Below are positions 33,317 through 42,543 of a stretch of DNA of 64,000 nt, piece by piece (within the stretch, counting starts at the first letter, position 1; every line of letters starts with the position of its first letter). The notes below the pieces were generated by a model that was not told where the DNA came from, did not search any database, and worked only from the letters and a program-made list of their open reading frames with translations. A program made the translations under genes and the position numbers. The stretch spans positions 111,313-175,312 of the forward strand of contig DAIDLI010000122.1 of the NCBI GenBank assembly GCA_027449545.1. Direction: 5' to 3'. This DNA comes from Acidobacteriaceae bacterium (GTDB lineage Bacteria > Acidobacteriota > Terriglobia > Terriglobales > Acidobacteriaceae).

Positions 33317-34696
33317 ATGATCGCACGTTTGCGTCACTACCAGCTTCTTCTGCGGATCACCATCTTTTCGCTTCCATTCTTGTCCTTTTATCTGGCGAGC
33401 TACATCGACTCTCATTCCCTCCACCAGACGGCTGCTTTTTCGTCGGCCGAATACCTGTATCTGGTGCTCTTCACCACGATGGTATGGTCTATCGTGGCGG
33501 AAAGACAGAACGTGACAAGCATCGCCAAGGTTAGTGCGGAGAACACCGGCATTCGAGCTTCCTTCGCTGCCTGTGGAATTACCTATCTCGTCGATCTGGT
33601 GGCTGTCTTTTTTGTGAACGAGCTGCTCTATTCGCGGCCGATCTTCATCTTCAGCGCCGTGCTTCTGCTGCTTCTCACGCTGATGGTTCGGACGCTGTTC
33701 CGGATTTTGGCGCGCGACTTCGCAGGAAAGCACGCGCCCACGCGAGTTCTGGTGGTGGGGGCCGGGCGGACTGCGGCACGCGCAGCCAGGCGACTGCAGT
33801 GCAACGAATACGTGCGCTGCGATGTGGTTGGATTTGTGCGAGTGCCCGGCGAGACCGCTTATATTACCGATACGCCGGTTTTTGAGCTGGACGAGATCGA
33901 CGCGATCGAAAGGCTGAACATCCAGGACATCCTGATTGCGGTATCGCCGGACCGGTATAGCGAGCTTCGCCGCTGCATTGCGAAGCTGAACGTCCTGTCC
34001 AAGCCGATGCGTATCGTTGTCAATCCTGGCAACGGGGTCAAGGTGCGCGAGCGGGTCCTGGAGATCGGACCGCTCCAGATGCTCGATCTCGATCCGGGGC
34101 CGGCCTACTCCATCTGGTACTTTCTCGTGAAGCGGGCATTCGACATGGCCTTTTCGGCTCTTGTCATTGCGATCTGCGCGGTTCCCATGCTCCTCATTGC
34201 GCTGATCATCAAGCTGTCATCGCCGGGTCCGATTCTCTTCCGGCAGCAGCGGGTGGGCATGAACGGAGCCGTCTTCACGATGTACAAGTTCCGCACCATG
34301 CGGCTGGCAAGAGGAGCGGAAGGGGATGTGCGCTGGACGACGCAAAACGATCCGCGCCGGACCCGGTTCGGGACTTTTCTGCGCAAGACCAGCCTCGATG
34401 AGCTGCCGCAGTTTTTCAACGTGCTGAAAGGCGAGATGAGCGTGGTTGGCCCCAGGCCGGAGCGCCCGCATTTTGTGAAACAGTTCCGCAGCGATATCGC
34501 CACGTATCAGGCGCGCCACTTCCTGAATGTGGGCATTACCGGGTGGGCCCAGGTGAACGGCCTAAGAGGAGATACTTCGATCCAAAAGCGCGTCCGTTAC
34601 GATCTCTATTACCTGCAACACTGGAGCCTCTCGTTTGATCTCCGCATCATTGTGAGGACGCTGCTGGGCGGCTTCATCAGCAAGAACGCCTATTGA
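33317..34696 (+). CDS. Undecaprenyl-phosphate sugar phosphotransferase (WcaJ/WbaP-like polyisoprenyl-phosphate hexose-1-P transferase)
   Basis: I choose the ATG at 33317 with AGGAGA upstream, 57 codons inside the track ORF; the earlier codons overlap the end of the preceding gene. It has 459 residues. Four N-terminal membrane helices (about 10-130) are followed by a CoA-binding-like domain (RVLVVGAGRTAARAARRL). Another membrane helix near 275-300 precedes the catalytic bacterial sugar transferase domain: KRAFDMAFSALVI, GPILFRQQRVGMNG, MYKFRTMR, KTSLDELPQFFNVLKGEMSVVGPRPE and GITGWAQVNGLRG. This enzyme starts the repeat unit by placing hexose-1-phosphate on undecaprenyl phosphate. Its position as last gene is consistent with the Wzx/Wzy cluster. 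The sugar is unknown; glucose or galactose is typical. Confidence 0.9.
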   Translation: MIARLRHYQLLLRITIFSLPFLSFYLASYIDSHSLHQTAAFSSAEYLYLVLFTTMVWSIVAERQNVTSIAKVSAENTGIRASFAACGITYLVDLVAVFFVNELLYSRPIFIFSAVLLLLLTLMVRTLFRILARDFAGKHAPTRVLVVGAGRTAARAARRLQCNEYVRCDVVGFVRVPGETAYITDTPVFELDEIDAIERLNIQDILIAVSPDRYSELRRCIAKLNVLSKPMRIVVNPGNGVKVRERVLEIGPLQMLDLDPGPAYSIWYFLVKRAFDMAFSALVIAICAVPMLLIALIIKLSSPGPILFRQQRVGMNGAVFTMYKFRTMRLARGAEGDVRWTTQNDPRRTRFGTFLRKTSLDELPQFFNVLKGEMSVVGPRPERPHFVKQFRSDIATYQARHFLNVGITGWAQVNGLRGDTSIQKRVRYDLYYLQHWSLSFDLRIIVRTLLGGFISKNAY

Positions 34697-34774
34697 TGCA
34701 GCAGCCGTCCACGCCGTCGGAACGGACCCGCTCGAAGAGCAGCGGACTTACCCGGAATCGCAGTCGTGCGCGTC

Positions 34775-36235
34775 TTAAACGTGCGGTAGCTGGGCGCGGT
34801 TCCAACTGCCGCCCAGGGCGCGGACCAGCAGCACGCTGGCTTCCAGTTGGCGGCGCAGGATGTCGATGTCGTTGCGCTGGTTATTGAGCGCGGTCGTCTG
34901 CGCGGTGATGACCTGCAGGTAAGTGTCCACGCCGCCCTGATAGCGGTTCATGAAGAGCTGGAGCGATTGCTCCGCCGACTGCGTGGCCAGGTGTTGCTGC
35001 TCGGATTCAGTCGAGAGCACGTGCAGCACCACTAGATTATCCTCCACCTGCTGAAAGGCGCTCAGCGTAGTCTGCCGGTAGTTGGCGACTGCGCCGTCAT
35101 ATCCCGCCAGCGCCGATTCCTTGACCGCATGACGCCGCCCGGCGTCGAACAGGGTCTCGGAAAACACCGGGCCCACCGCCCAGAAGCGGCTCGGCCACGT
35201 CAGCCAGTTCAGCGCTGACGTCCCCTGAAAACCTGCAACCGCCGACAGCCCCAGCGTGGGATACCATGCTGCCTGGGCGATGCCGATTCTCTCATTGGCC
35301 TCGGCCATGCGCCGCTCAGCGGCGGCGATGTCGGGGCGGCGCTGGAGCAGATCCGAAGGCACCACCCGCGGAATGGCGGGCAACGCCGGCGGATGCACGT
35401 CCAGCGGATCGGACGGCAGGCTGAAGGCCGCGGGCGGCTTCCCTATCAAAATCGCAATCGCATGCTCGTACTGCTGCCGTGTGGCGGTGATGTCGGAGTC
35501 CATCACCTGCACATCGCGGAGCTGCGTCTTGGCCTGCGCCACGTCGGCCATCGGCGCCGCGCCGCCTTCAAACAGGTTCTGCGTAAGCTGCAGGGCCTGG
35601 GTGTAGGCCTGCACGGTGTTGTCGAGCAGCTTCTTCTGCGCGTCCGCGCTGCGCAACTCGAAGTAATCCACAGCTAATTCTGCATGCAAACTCAGGCGCA
35701 CCGCGGCCACATCGGCGGCGCTCGCCTGAGTTTCTTCTTTTGCGGCGGAGACGCTGCGCCGGATACGTCCCCACAGATCCAGTTCCCAGGAAGACTCGAG
35801 TGGCAGGGTGAAGGAGCTTTCGCCGCCATCCGCCAGGTTGGACGGGAAGTAGGGCTGATGCGCCGAGTTACGCATGGCGCTGATCTCCGGACCCACGCCG
35901 ATAGTCGGCGCCTCAAAGGAGCGGTTGTACTGAATCTCCGCGCGCGCCTGCCGGAAGTTGGCCTCGGCCATCTTCAGCGTCTGGTTGGCTGAGTCCACCT
36001 GCTGCTCCAGGGCATCGAGCTGCGCATCCTGATACTGCTGCCACCACGGTCCGCGGGGCGTGGCGTCGCCGGGTTGCGCGGGCGTCCAGCCATCCACCGG
36101 CTTTGCGTTCGCCTGCGGCGCTTCCTTGAAGGCCGGGGTGATGGCGGTGGCCGGCACCTTGTACTTGGGACCCACCATGCAGCCGGTCATCAGGAGCAGC
36201 AGCGCGCCGGCGGAGATGTGCAGGAGAGTCTTCAT
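34775..36235 (-). CDS. RND efflux outer membrane lipoprotein (NodT/OprM family)
   Basis: A 486-residue protein with a lipobox (LLMTGC, Cys19) and the family opening CMVGPKYKVP. Two outer membrane efflux repeats with long helices are visible (QQVDSANQTLKMAEANFRQARAEI and, in the second half, RRPDIAAAERRMAEANERIGIAQAAWYPTL, a NodT-family hallmark). It forms the outer membrane channel of the second RND system. Its ATG overlaps the adaptor stop by four bases, so it is the last gene of a three-gene minus-strand operon. Confidence 0.92.
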   Translation of the reverse strand: MKTLLHISAGALLLLMTGCMVGPKYKVPATAITPAFKEAPQANAKPVDGWTPAQPGDATPRGPWWQQYQDAQLDALEQQVDSANQTLKMAEANFRQARAEIQYNRSFEAPTIGVGPEISAMRNSAHQPYFPSNLADGGESSFTLPLESSWELDLWGRIRRSVSAAKEETQASAADVAAVRLSLHAELAVDYFELRSADAQKKLLDNTVQAYTQALQLTQNLFEGGAAPMADVAQAKTQLRDVQVMDSDITATRQQYEHAIAILIGKPPAAFSLPSDPLDVHPPALPAIPRVVPSDLLQRRPDIAAAERRMAEANERIGIAQAAWYPTLGLSAVAGFQGTSALNWLTWPSRFWAVGPVFSETLFDAGRRHAVKESALAGYDGAVANYRQTTLSAFQQVEDNLVVLHVLSTESEQQHLATQSAEQSLQLFMNRYQGGVDTYLQVITAQTTALNNQRNDIDILRRQLEASVLLVRALGGSWNRAQLPHV

Positions 36236-37452
36236 GGCTGCGCGCTCCTGACCACCTGAACCGGTTGCCCGTCCTCCAGCGAATCCGAGGGATCCAGGAT
36301 CACGGCGTCGGTGGGCTTGAGGCCGGAGACGACTTCGACGCTGCTGCCGTAGTCGTGGCCGATGGTGATGGGCACCAGGTGCGCATGCCCGTCACGCACC
36401 AGGCCCACGCGCAGGCCCTCGGAGCGAAAGAGCAGCGTGTTAGAAGGGATGGTGACCGCGCCGGCGGCGGGCGGCACCGTCAGGTGCACAAAGGCATAGG
36501 AGCCGGGGCGCAGCAGGCCGTCGGGATTGGCCACATCCACTTCCACATTGAGGGTGCGGGTCGCCATGTCGATGGCATCGGAGTTGCGCACCAGGGTTCC
36601 GGTGAAGGTTCGCCCCGGATATTCATCCAAGGTGATGGCGACCTTCTCGCCGGTGCGCACGGCATCGGTGTAGACCTCAGGGACGGGGATGTAGACACGC
36701 AGCGTCCGGATGGAGGCGAGGTGAAAGAGCTCCTGCGGCGGATTGTTCTCGCCTGCCTGGATGAGGTCGCCGATATCGGTTTTGCGCTGGGTGATGACCC
36801 CGTCGAAGGGTGCGTAGATGTTCTCGTAGGCCTGAAGCTGCTCCAGCCGGCGGACGTTGGCCTCATTGGAAGCAAGGATGGCCTGCTTGGAGGCGAGATC
36901 GCTCACCGCCTGATCGGTGGACTGCTGCGAAACCGAATTGGTCTTGAGCAGATGCTGCCAGCGCGCCGCGGTGATCTGGGCCAGTTGCAGGTTGGCCTGG
37001 GCGTTCTTGAGTTGCGCTTTGGCCTGCGCGAGCTGCTGGTCCAGTTCGGGCGTTTCGATGGTGGCCAGCAGCTGTCCTTTTCTTACGTGCGCACCGATAT
37101 CGAAGTACCACTTGCGCAGGTAGCCGCTGGTGCGCGCGTAGATGGGCGTGTCGATATAGGGCTGCATGTTGCCGGGCAGGGCAATCTCCTGGCTCGCCGA
37201 CCCGAGCCTGGGGTGGACCACGTCTACAGGCGGAACGGACGACAAGGCGGTGGCGTGGGCCAGCCTGGCCTCGGCCTGGGCGCGGGCACGGATGCCGGCG
37301 TAGATCGCCACGGCGACAACCGCCAGTACGATAATCGCGAGCCAGGTGCGTCCCCTGCCTCCCGGGTTCTGCTGCGGCGTGCCTGCCGCTCCAGGATTCT
37401 GTTCGGCTGTCTGGCTGCGCGTGGTGTGGGTCTCGTTGGCTACCGTGGTCAT
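36232..37452 (-). CDS. RND efflux periplasmic adaptor (HlyD/MFP family)
   Basis: I choose the ATG at 37452 (MTTVANETHTT), with GGAG six bases upstream and 16 bp after the pump stop; the ATG at 37476 is an alternative and the track start at 37563 lies inside the pump gene. It has 406 residues. A single N-terminal membrane helix (WLAIIVLAVVAVAIYAGI) anchors it. The lipoyl half (GYLRKWYFDIGAHVRKGQLLATIETPELDQQL), an Ala/Gln coiled coil, the second half (YAPFDGVITQRKTDIGDLI) and beta-barrel follow. It bridges the RND pump and the NodT-type channel. Confidence 0.9.
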   Translation of the reverse strand: MTTVANETHTTRSQTAEQNPGAAGTPQQNPGGRGRTWLAIIVLAVVAVAIYAGIRARAQAEARLAHATALSSVPPVDVVHPRLGSASQEIALPGNMQPYIDTPIYARTSGYLRKWYFDIGAHVRKGQLLATIETPELDQQLAQAKAQLKNAQANLQLAQITAARWQHLLKTNSVSQQSTDQAVSDLASKQAILASNEANVRRLEQLQAYENIYAPFDGVITQRKTDIGDLIQAGENNPPQELFHLASIRTLRVYIPVPEVYTDAVRTGEKVAITLDEYPGRTFTGTLVRNSDAIDMATRTLNVEVDVANPDGLLRPGSYAFVHLTVPPAAGAVTIPSNTLLFRSEGLRVGLVRDGHAHLVPITIGHDYGSSVEVVSGLKPTDAVILDPSDSLEDGQPVQVVRSAQP

Positions 37453-37468
37453 GGAATTCTCCGTCGCG

Positions 37469-40400
37469 CTAGGCATGCGTGGGCTGTCCTTCGGCTGCAA
37501 GAGCCAGTTCGGCATCTGCTTTCGAGCCTCCGCCGTGCAGCAGGGCGAAGACCGCCGGCACAAAGACCAGGGTGGCCACGGTGGCGCAGAGCAGTCCGCC
37601 GATGACCGCGCGGCCCAGCGGCGCGTTCTGCTCGCCGCCGTCGCCCAGTCCCAGGGCCATGGGCACCATGCCGATGATCATGGCCAGCGCGGTCATCAGC
37701 ACGGGGCGAAAGCGGGTGGCTCCTGATTCGAGCGCTGCGCGCACCGCGCTGCCGTGCACCCGCAGCCGGTCGCGCGCGAACGAAACCACCAGAATGCTGT
37801 TGGCCGTGGCCACGCCCATGCACATGATGGCGCCCATCAGCGCCGGCACACTCAGCGTGGTGTGGGTGAAGAACAGAATCAATACAATGCCGGCCAGTGC
37901 GGCTGGCAGCGCGGTGATGATGATGAAGGGGTCGAGCCAGGACTGGAAGTTCACCACGATCAGCAGATAGACGAGCACGATGGCGAAACCGAGTCCGGTC
38001 AGCAGGCCGGCGTAGGAGTTGCGCATGGTCTCGACCTGGCCGCGCACGGTGATGAAGGTTCCGCGGGGCAGGTTCTTGCGGGCCTGCGCCACGATGGCCT
38101 GCACGTCGTGCGCCACTGAGCCCAAGTCACGATCCTGTACCGCTCCGTAGACATCGATGACCCGGCGGAGGTTGTACTCCGAAATGACCGCCATCTCATG
38201 CCCGCGCTGAATGGAGGCGACATCCCCCAGGATCTCCGGCTTTTGATTGCCGGCGCCGGTCAGCGGAATATTCTGGAGATCCTGGATGGACTGCATGCGG
38301 TACTGCGGCGTTTGCGCCACCAGGTTGTAGTCCACCCCGTTCTTGTAGTTCAGGAAGAACATGGGGGTCATCTGCATGCTGCCACTGAGCGTATTGAGAA
38401 CGCTGCCGGCCACATCGCGCTCGGTGTAGCCGCCCTGCTCCGCCTTAGTGCGATCCACATCCACGTTCAGGGTGGGATAGTCGAAGGTCTGCTCGATGCG
38501 CAGATCCACCAGCCCCGGCACCTGCCGCAGTTGGGTCAGCATGCGGTCGGCAATGGCGTGGCTGGCGGCCACGTTGTTGCCCTCGATCTGGATGTCGATG
38601 GGCGCGGGCAGGCCGAAGTTGAGAATCTGCGTCACCATGTCCGCGGGCAGAAAGTAGAACGAGTCGCCCGGAAACTCGCGCGGCAGTTTCTGCCGCAGAG
38701 CGCGGACGTAGTTTGCAGTGGCATGATGGTCCTGCTTGAGCGAGACCAGAATGTCGGCGCCGTTGGCCCCGATCACTCCCGAGGTCAGGTGCATGGCATT
38801 CATGCCGCTGTAGGGCATGCCGATGTTGTCGAGGATGTTGTCGAGCTCTGCTGCCGGCACTTCTTTGCGGATCGAGTTCTCCACCTTATCGCACAAGCGC
38901 GCCGTGTCCTCGATGCGGGTTCCGGTGGGCGCGTTCACGTGCAGCAGAAACTGGCCGCTGTCGGTGCTGGGAAAGAAGTCGCGGCCGAGCCACGGAACCA
39001 GCGCAAACACCGCAACGCAGGCCAGCAGGAACAGCGGAATGAAGGCCTTGCGGTTGCCCACGATGCGGGTAAGAAGCTGCGCGTACCAGCTCCGCGCGCT
39101 TTCGAAGCCGCGCTCGAAACGAGCCTGAAGGCGGGCGAACGGGTTCCGCGAAACTTGGCCGTGCTGATGCTTGCGCAGCAGGTACATGGCCATGGTGGGC
39201 ACCAGCGTCCGGGAGAGGATGTAGGACGCGATCATGGCAAAGACCACCGCTTCCGCCAGCGGAACGAAGAGATAGCGAGCCACTCCGCTCAGCAGGAACA
39301 TGGGCAGGAAGACGATGCAGATGGCGAGCGTCGAAACCAGGGCGGGCACGGCGATCTGCGCGGCGCCCTCCAGGATCGCCGTCTCCAGCGGCAGGTCCTC
39401 TTCGAGATAGCGCTCGATGTTTTCGATGGTGACGGTGGCGTCGTCGACCAGAATTCCCACCGCCAGCGCCAGCCCGCCGAGGGTCATGATATTGATGGTT
39501 TGGCCGAGGAAGCTCAACACCATCACCGAGGTCAGGATCGACAGCGGAATGGAAACCGCGATGATGAGGGTGCTGCGCCAACTGCCCAGAAAGAGCAGAA
39601 TCATCAGCCCGGTCAGAGCGGCGGCAATCACCGCCTCGCGGATGACGCCGTTCACCGCGGCGCGCACGAAGATCGACTGGTCGGCAAGGGGAACGATCTT
39701 GAGATTGGGCGGCACGATGCTGGCAATGCGCGGCAGCCGGTCGCGAATGCCCTTGACGACGCTCAGCGTGGAAGCCGTGCCGGACTTGATGATGGTGACC
39801 AGCACGCCGCGGCGCCCGTCCTGGCGCACGATGTTGGTCTGCACCGCGAATCCATCGCTCACCGTGGCCACGTCGCGCAGGTAGATGGTGGTGCTGCCCA
39901 CCTGCTTGATCGGCAGGTTGTTCAGCGCCTGGATGGTGCGCGGGGCGGTATTCATGCGCACGTCGTACTCGTCGGTGCCGATCTTGGCCGTGCCCACCGG
40001 GAGCACCACGTTCTGGGCGTTCACCGCGTTCAGAATGTCGGTGGGCGAGACCCCGTTGGCCTGCATCAGGTTCTGATCCATATTGATCATCACCTGCCGG
40101 GTCTTGCCGCCGTAGGGCAGCGGCACCACCGCACCGGGCACCGTAATCAACTGAGTGCGCACGTAGTTCTGGGCGTAATCCTGCAACTGCTGCTCCGACA
40201 GACCTTGTCCGGAGAGACTGAGCTGCAAGATGGGTACGCTGGAGGCGCTGAAGTTGATGATCTCGGGGGGCAGAATGCCCGGCGGAAGCTGCCGCAGCAT
40301 GAACTGCGAGCAGGCGGTCACCTGGGCATTGGCGGTCTCCAGGCTGGCGCCGGGCTGCAAAAAGATCTTCACCACCGACTGGCCGTTGTAGCTGGTCGAT

Positions 40401-40645
40401 TCGATGTGCTCGATGTTATCGACCAGGGCGGTGAGCGCCTTCTCGTAGGGGAGGGTCAACCGGCCTTCCACCTGTTCCGGATCGAGGCCGGTATAGGTCC
40501 AGTCCACCGCTACGACGGGAATATTGATGCTGGGGAAGATATCGGTCGGGGTGCGCGAGATCACGACCGGGCTCAGAAGCAGAATCAAAAGAGCCAGGAC
40601 GATAAAGGTGTAGGGACGCTTCAGCGCTACCCTGACGATCCACAT
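37469..40645 (-). CDS. RND-family efflux pump (HAE1/AcrB-like)
   Basis: I choose the ATG at 40645 (MWIVRVALKRPYTF), the typical RND opening, 26 codons inside the track ORF. It has 1,058 residues. Signatures include TDIFPSINIPVVAVDWTYTGL near the N-terminus, the transmembrane-4 motif ILVDDATVTIENIERYLEE with paired Asp residues, and the second-half motif near MCMGVATANSILVVSFA. It is paralogous to, but clearly different from, the pump at 8479-11724. The substrate is not readable. The divergent LysR gene at 40789 is the likely regulator of this operon. Confidence 0.9.
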   Translation of the reverse strand: MWIVRVALKRPYTFIVLALLILLLSPVVISRTPTDIFPSINIPVVAVDWTYTGLDPEQVEGRLTLPYEKALTALVDNIEHIESTSYNGQSVVKIFLQPGASLETANAQVTACSQFMLRQLPPGILPPEIINFSASSVPILQLSLSGQGLSEQQLQDYAQNYVRTQLITVPGAVVPLPYGGKTRQVMINMDQNLMQANGVSPTDILNAVNAQNVVLPVGTAKIGTDEYDVRMNTAPRTIQALNNLPIKQVGSTTIYLRDVATVSDGFAVQTNIVRQDGRRGVLVTIIKSGTASTLSVVKGIRDRLPRIASIVPPNLKIVPLADQSIFVRAAVNGVIREAVIAAALTGLMILLFLGSWRSTLIIAVSIPLSILTSVMVLSFLGQTINIMTLGGLALAVGILVDDATVTIENIERYLEEDLPLETAILEGAAQIAVPALVSTLAICIVFLPMFLLSGVARYLFVPLAEAVVFAMIASYILSRTLVPTMAMYLLRKHQHGQVSRNPFARLQARFERGFESARSWYAQLLTRIVGNRKAFIPLFLLACVAVFALVPWLGRDFFPSTDSGQFLLHVNAPTGTRIEDTARLCDKVENSIRKEVPAAELDNILDNIGMPYSGMNAMHLTSGVIGANGADILVSLKQDHHATANYVRALRQKLPREFPGDSFYFLPADMVTQILNFGLPAPIDIQIEGNNVAASHAIADRMLTQLRQVPGLVDLRIEQTFDYPTLNVDVDRTKAEQGGYTERDVAGSVLNTLSGSMQMTPMFFLNYKNGVDYNLVAQTPQYRMQSIQDLQNIPLTGAGNQKPEILGDVASIQRGHEMAVISEYNLRRVIDVYGAVQDRDLGSVAHDVQAIVAQARKNLPRGTFITVRGQVETMRNSYAGLLTGLGFAIVLVYLLIVVNFQSWLDPFIIITALPAALAGIVLILFFTHTTLSVPALMGAIMCMGVATANSILVVSFARDRLRVHGSAVRAALESGATRFRPVLMTALAMIIGMVPMALGLGDGGEQNAPLGRAVIGGLLCATVATLVFVPAVFALLHGGGSKADAELALAAEGQPTHA

Positions 40646-40746
40646 GATCTCGTTGTCTCCAGAAGGGTGGCGGCGCCAGATTCGAGCCGTGCTGAAAATG
40701 AGCGCGTACTTACAGGATTCCATGGGAGCTCGATAGGGCTCACGGT

Positions 40747-40764
40747 TTGTTCCGAACGGAGCAA
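40747..40764. promoter_or_regulatory. 18-bp palindrome between the RND operon and the LysR gene
   Basis: TTGTTCCGAACGGAGCAA is symmetrical apart from one pair outside the centre. A second inverted repeat, ATCGG-AAAAA-CCGAT (40764-40778), directly abuts it. Both lie in the 143-bp divergent region and are good candidates for LysR binding sites controlling both directions. Confidence 0.55.
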
Positions 40765-40788
40765 TCGGAAAAACCGATACAATGAACT

Positions 40789-41706
40789 ATGGAACTGCGC
40801 CATCTACGCTATTTCTGTGCCGTGGCCGAGTGGAAAGGGTTCAACCGGGCGGCCAAAGCCCTGCACGTCTCCCAATCCGCCATCAGCGATCAGGTTCTGG
40901 ATCTGGAACGGGAGATGGGGGTTACGCTCATCAACCGCTCCCGGCAGCGGCTCAGCCTGACTCCGGTCGGCGAGGTTTTTTTTGAGGATGCACGCAGAAT
41001 CCTGGCCGACGCCGAGAGCGCGGTGGATCGTGCCCGCCGCACCTCGCGCGGAGAGATCGGCTCGCTGCGGATCGCCTTCCTGGTGTGGGGCGCCAGCAGT
41101 TTCCTTCCCGGCGTGATTCGCGAGTTCCGTCAGCAGCACCCGGGAGTGCACCTGTCGGTGCGCGAGATGCTTCCCAACGAGCAGGCCCGGGCGCTGGTCC
41201 AGGGCTCCCTGGACGTGGGCTTCACCCGGCCCCTGTTGCCGCCCTACGCCGGGCAGTTGCACTCCGAAACCCTCTACTGCGATCCCTTCCTCGCGGTTCT
41301 TCCCTGCGACCACCCCCGGGCGCGCTGTCCAGTCCATCTCAAAGACCTGGCCAATGAACCCTTCGTTCTCTGCGAGCGGGAGATCTCGCCGGCGCTGTTC
41401 GACCGCATCATCTATATGTGCAGCCGGGCCGGGTTTGCGCCGCGCATCGTTCAGACCTCCAACGTCTTTTCGAGCGTGCTTGCCCTGGTGGAAGCGGGCG
41501 AAGGCATCACCCTGATTCCGTCCAGCCTCCGCCACGTGCGCTTCAGCGACCTGGCGTTCTGTCCCATCGACGATTCCGACGGAACCATCGAACTGGTCAT
41601 GGCTTGGCCGCAGGAGCGGAGCACCGGCATCCTGCAAAGCTTTCTCGATTTCGTGCGTGCCAGGATTGAGGTGATCCGCGGATCGCTGCTGAACGATCCG
41701 CTGTGA
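40789..41706 (+). CDS. LysR-family transcriptional regulator
   Basis: A 305-residue protein of standard LysR length. The N-terminal winged helix is textbook: MELRHLRYFCAVAEWKGFNRAAKALHVSQSAISDQVLDLEREMG, then NRSRQRLSLTPVGEVF. The effector-binding domain covers about residues 90-300. It is divergent from the second RND operon, the classical arrangement in which the regulator controls its neighbour and itself. A TACAAT element (40778-40783) ends five bases before the ATG, so the transcript may be leaderless or nearly so. The effector is unknown. Confidence 0.9.
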   Translation: MELRHLRYFCAVAEWKGFNRAAKALHVSQSAISDQVLDLEREMGVTLINRSRQRLSLTPVGEVFFEDARRILADAESAVDRARRTSRGEIGSLRIAFLVWGASSFLPGVIREFRQQHPGVHLSVREMLPNEQARALVQGSLDVGFTRPLLPPYAGQLHSETLYCDPFLAVLPCDHPRARCPVHLKDLANEPFVLCEREISPALFDRIIYMCSRAGFAPRIVQTSNVFSSVLALVEAGEGITLIPSSLRHVRFSDLAFCPIDDSDGTIELVMAWPQERSTGILQSFLDFVRARIEVIRGSLLNDPL

Positions 41707-41791
41707 GCGAGGCGAGGTCCAGCCTCCCGGGAGCAATCACCTGACGGAATGGCCCGGAAGCGCCGCCTGCCTGCACGGCATCTGAGATGCC

Positions 41792-42403
41792 ATGAGGTCT
41801 CGAAAGCATGCGCAGACGCGGCCTTCTCCGGTGCCGGTTGCGCTGTTACTCATCGACGTGCTGACCACGTTCCAGTTTCCGGATGGAGACGCGATTCTCA
41901 GGGGCGCGCTGGCCATGCGGGATGCTCTGGTGAAGCTGAAGGCGCGCGCTCGCGCGGCCGGCGTCCCGGTGCTCTATGTCAACGACAACTTCGGCGACTG
42001 GCGCAGCGAAAGGGAAGTGCTCATGGGCCGCTGCCTGGAGGCGAAGGGCGGCCAGTTTGTCCGGCCGCTGTTGCCCGACAGCGAAGACTACTTCGTGCTG
42101 AAGCCGCTGCACTCGGCGTTCTATATGACGCCTCTGGAGGTGCTGCTGCGGCACCTGGAGGTGGAAACGCTGATCCTGACCGGGCTGACCTCCAACAGTT
42201 GCATCACCGTGACGGCCCACGATGCCAACATGCGCGGCTTCAACATCTATATCCCGCCCGACTGCTCGTGTGCGCGCAACCCGGAGGAACACAGCCAGGC
42301 CCTGGCGCAGTTGGAGGCGATGACGGGCGCCAGTCTCCAGCGCTCCGCATCGATCAAGATACCCAATCTTGTGCGCCCATCGCGGAGGCCGCAGCGGGCA
42401 TAA
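41792..42403 (+). CDS. Isochorismatase-family cysteine hydrolase
   Basis: A 203-residue alpha/beta hydrolase of the isochorismatase/nicotinamidase superfamily. The catalytic triad is visible: Asp22 in ALLLIDV, Lys104 in YFVLKPLHSAFY and Cys137 in LTSNSCITVTAHDA. A cis-peptide-type context (GLTSNSC) is also present. Members hydrolyse vinyl ethers, amides or carbamoyl groups, and the substrate cannot be told from sequence. It lies 85 bp after the LysR gene and 140 bp before the HlyD gene, so linkage to either is uncertain. Confidence 0.82.
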   Translation: MRSRKHAQTRPSPVPVALLLIDVLTTFQFPDGDAILRGALAMRDALVKLKARARAAGVPVLYVNDNFGDWRSEREVLMGRCLEAKGGQFVRPLLPDSEDYFVLKPLHSAFYMTPLEVLLRHLEVETLILTGLTSNSCITVTAHDANMRGFNIYIPPDCSCARNPEEHSQALAQLEAMTGASLQRSASIKIPNLVRPSRRPQRA

Positions 42404-42543
42404 GCCGGGCATCTTCCGGCCGTCGATTCCTTCTCTCCAGGCGGCTTCCACACATGCGCCGATCCCTGCGCCGGCGCCGAGAAATTTTCCTGTCTGCTGG
42501 AACTTTCCGGAGCCGGACAGCGTAAATCCGTGCTGAGGCAAAC

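Noticed and set aside
38198-40960. 920-aa + strand ORF opposite the RND pump
   Set aside because: Shadow of the minus-strand pump gene, which has clear RND motifs.
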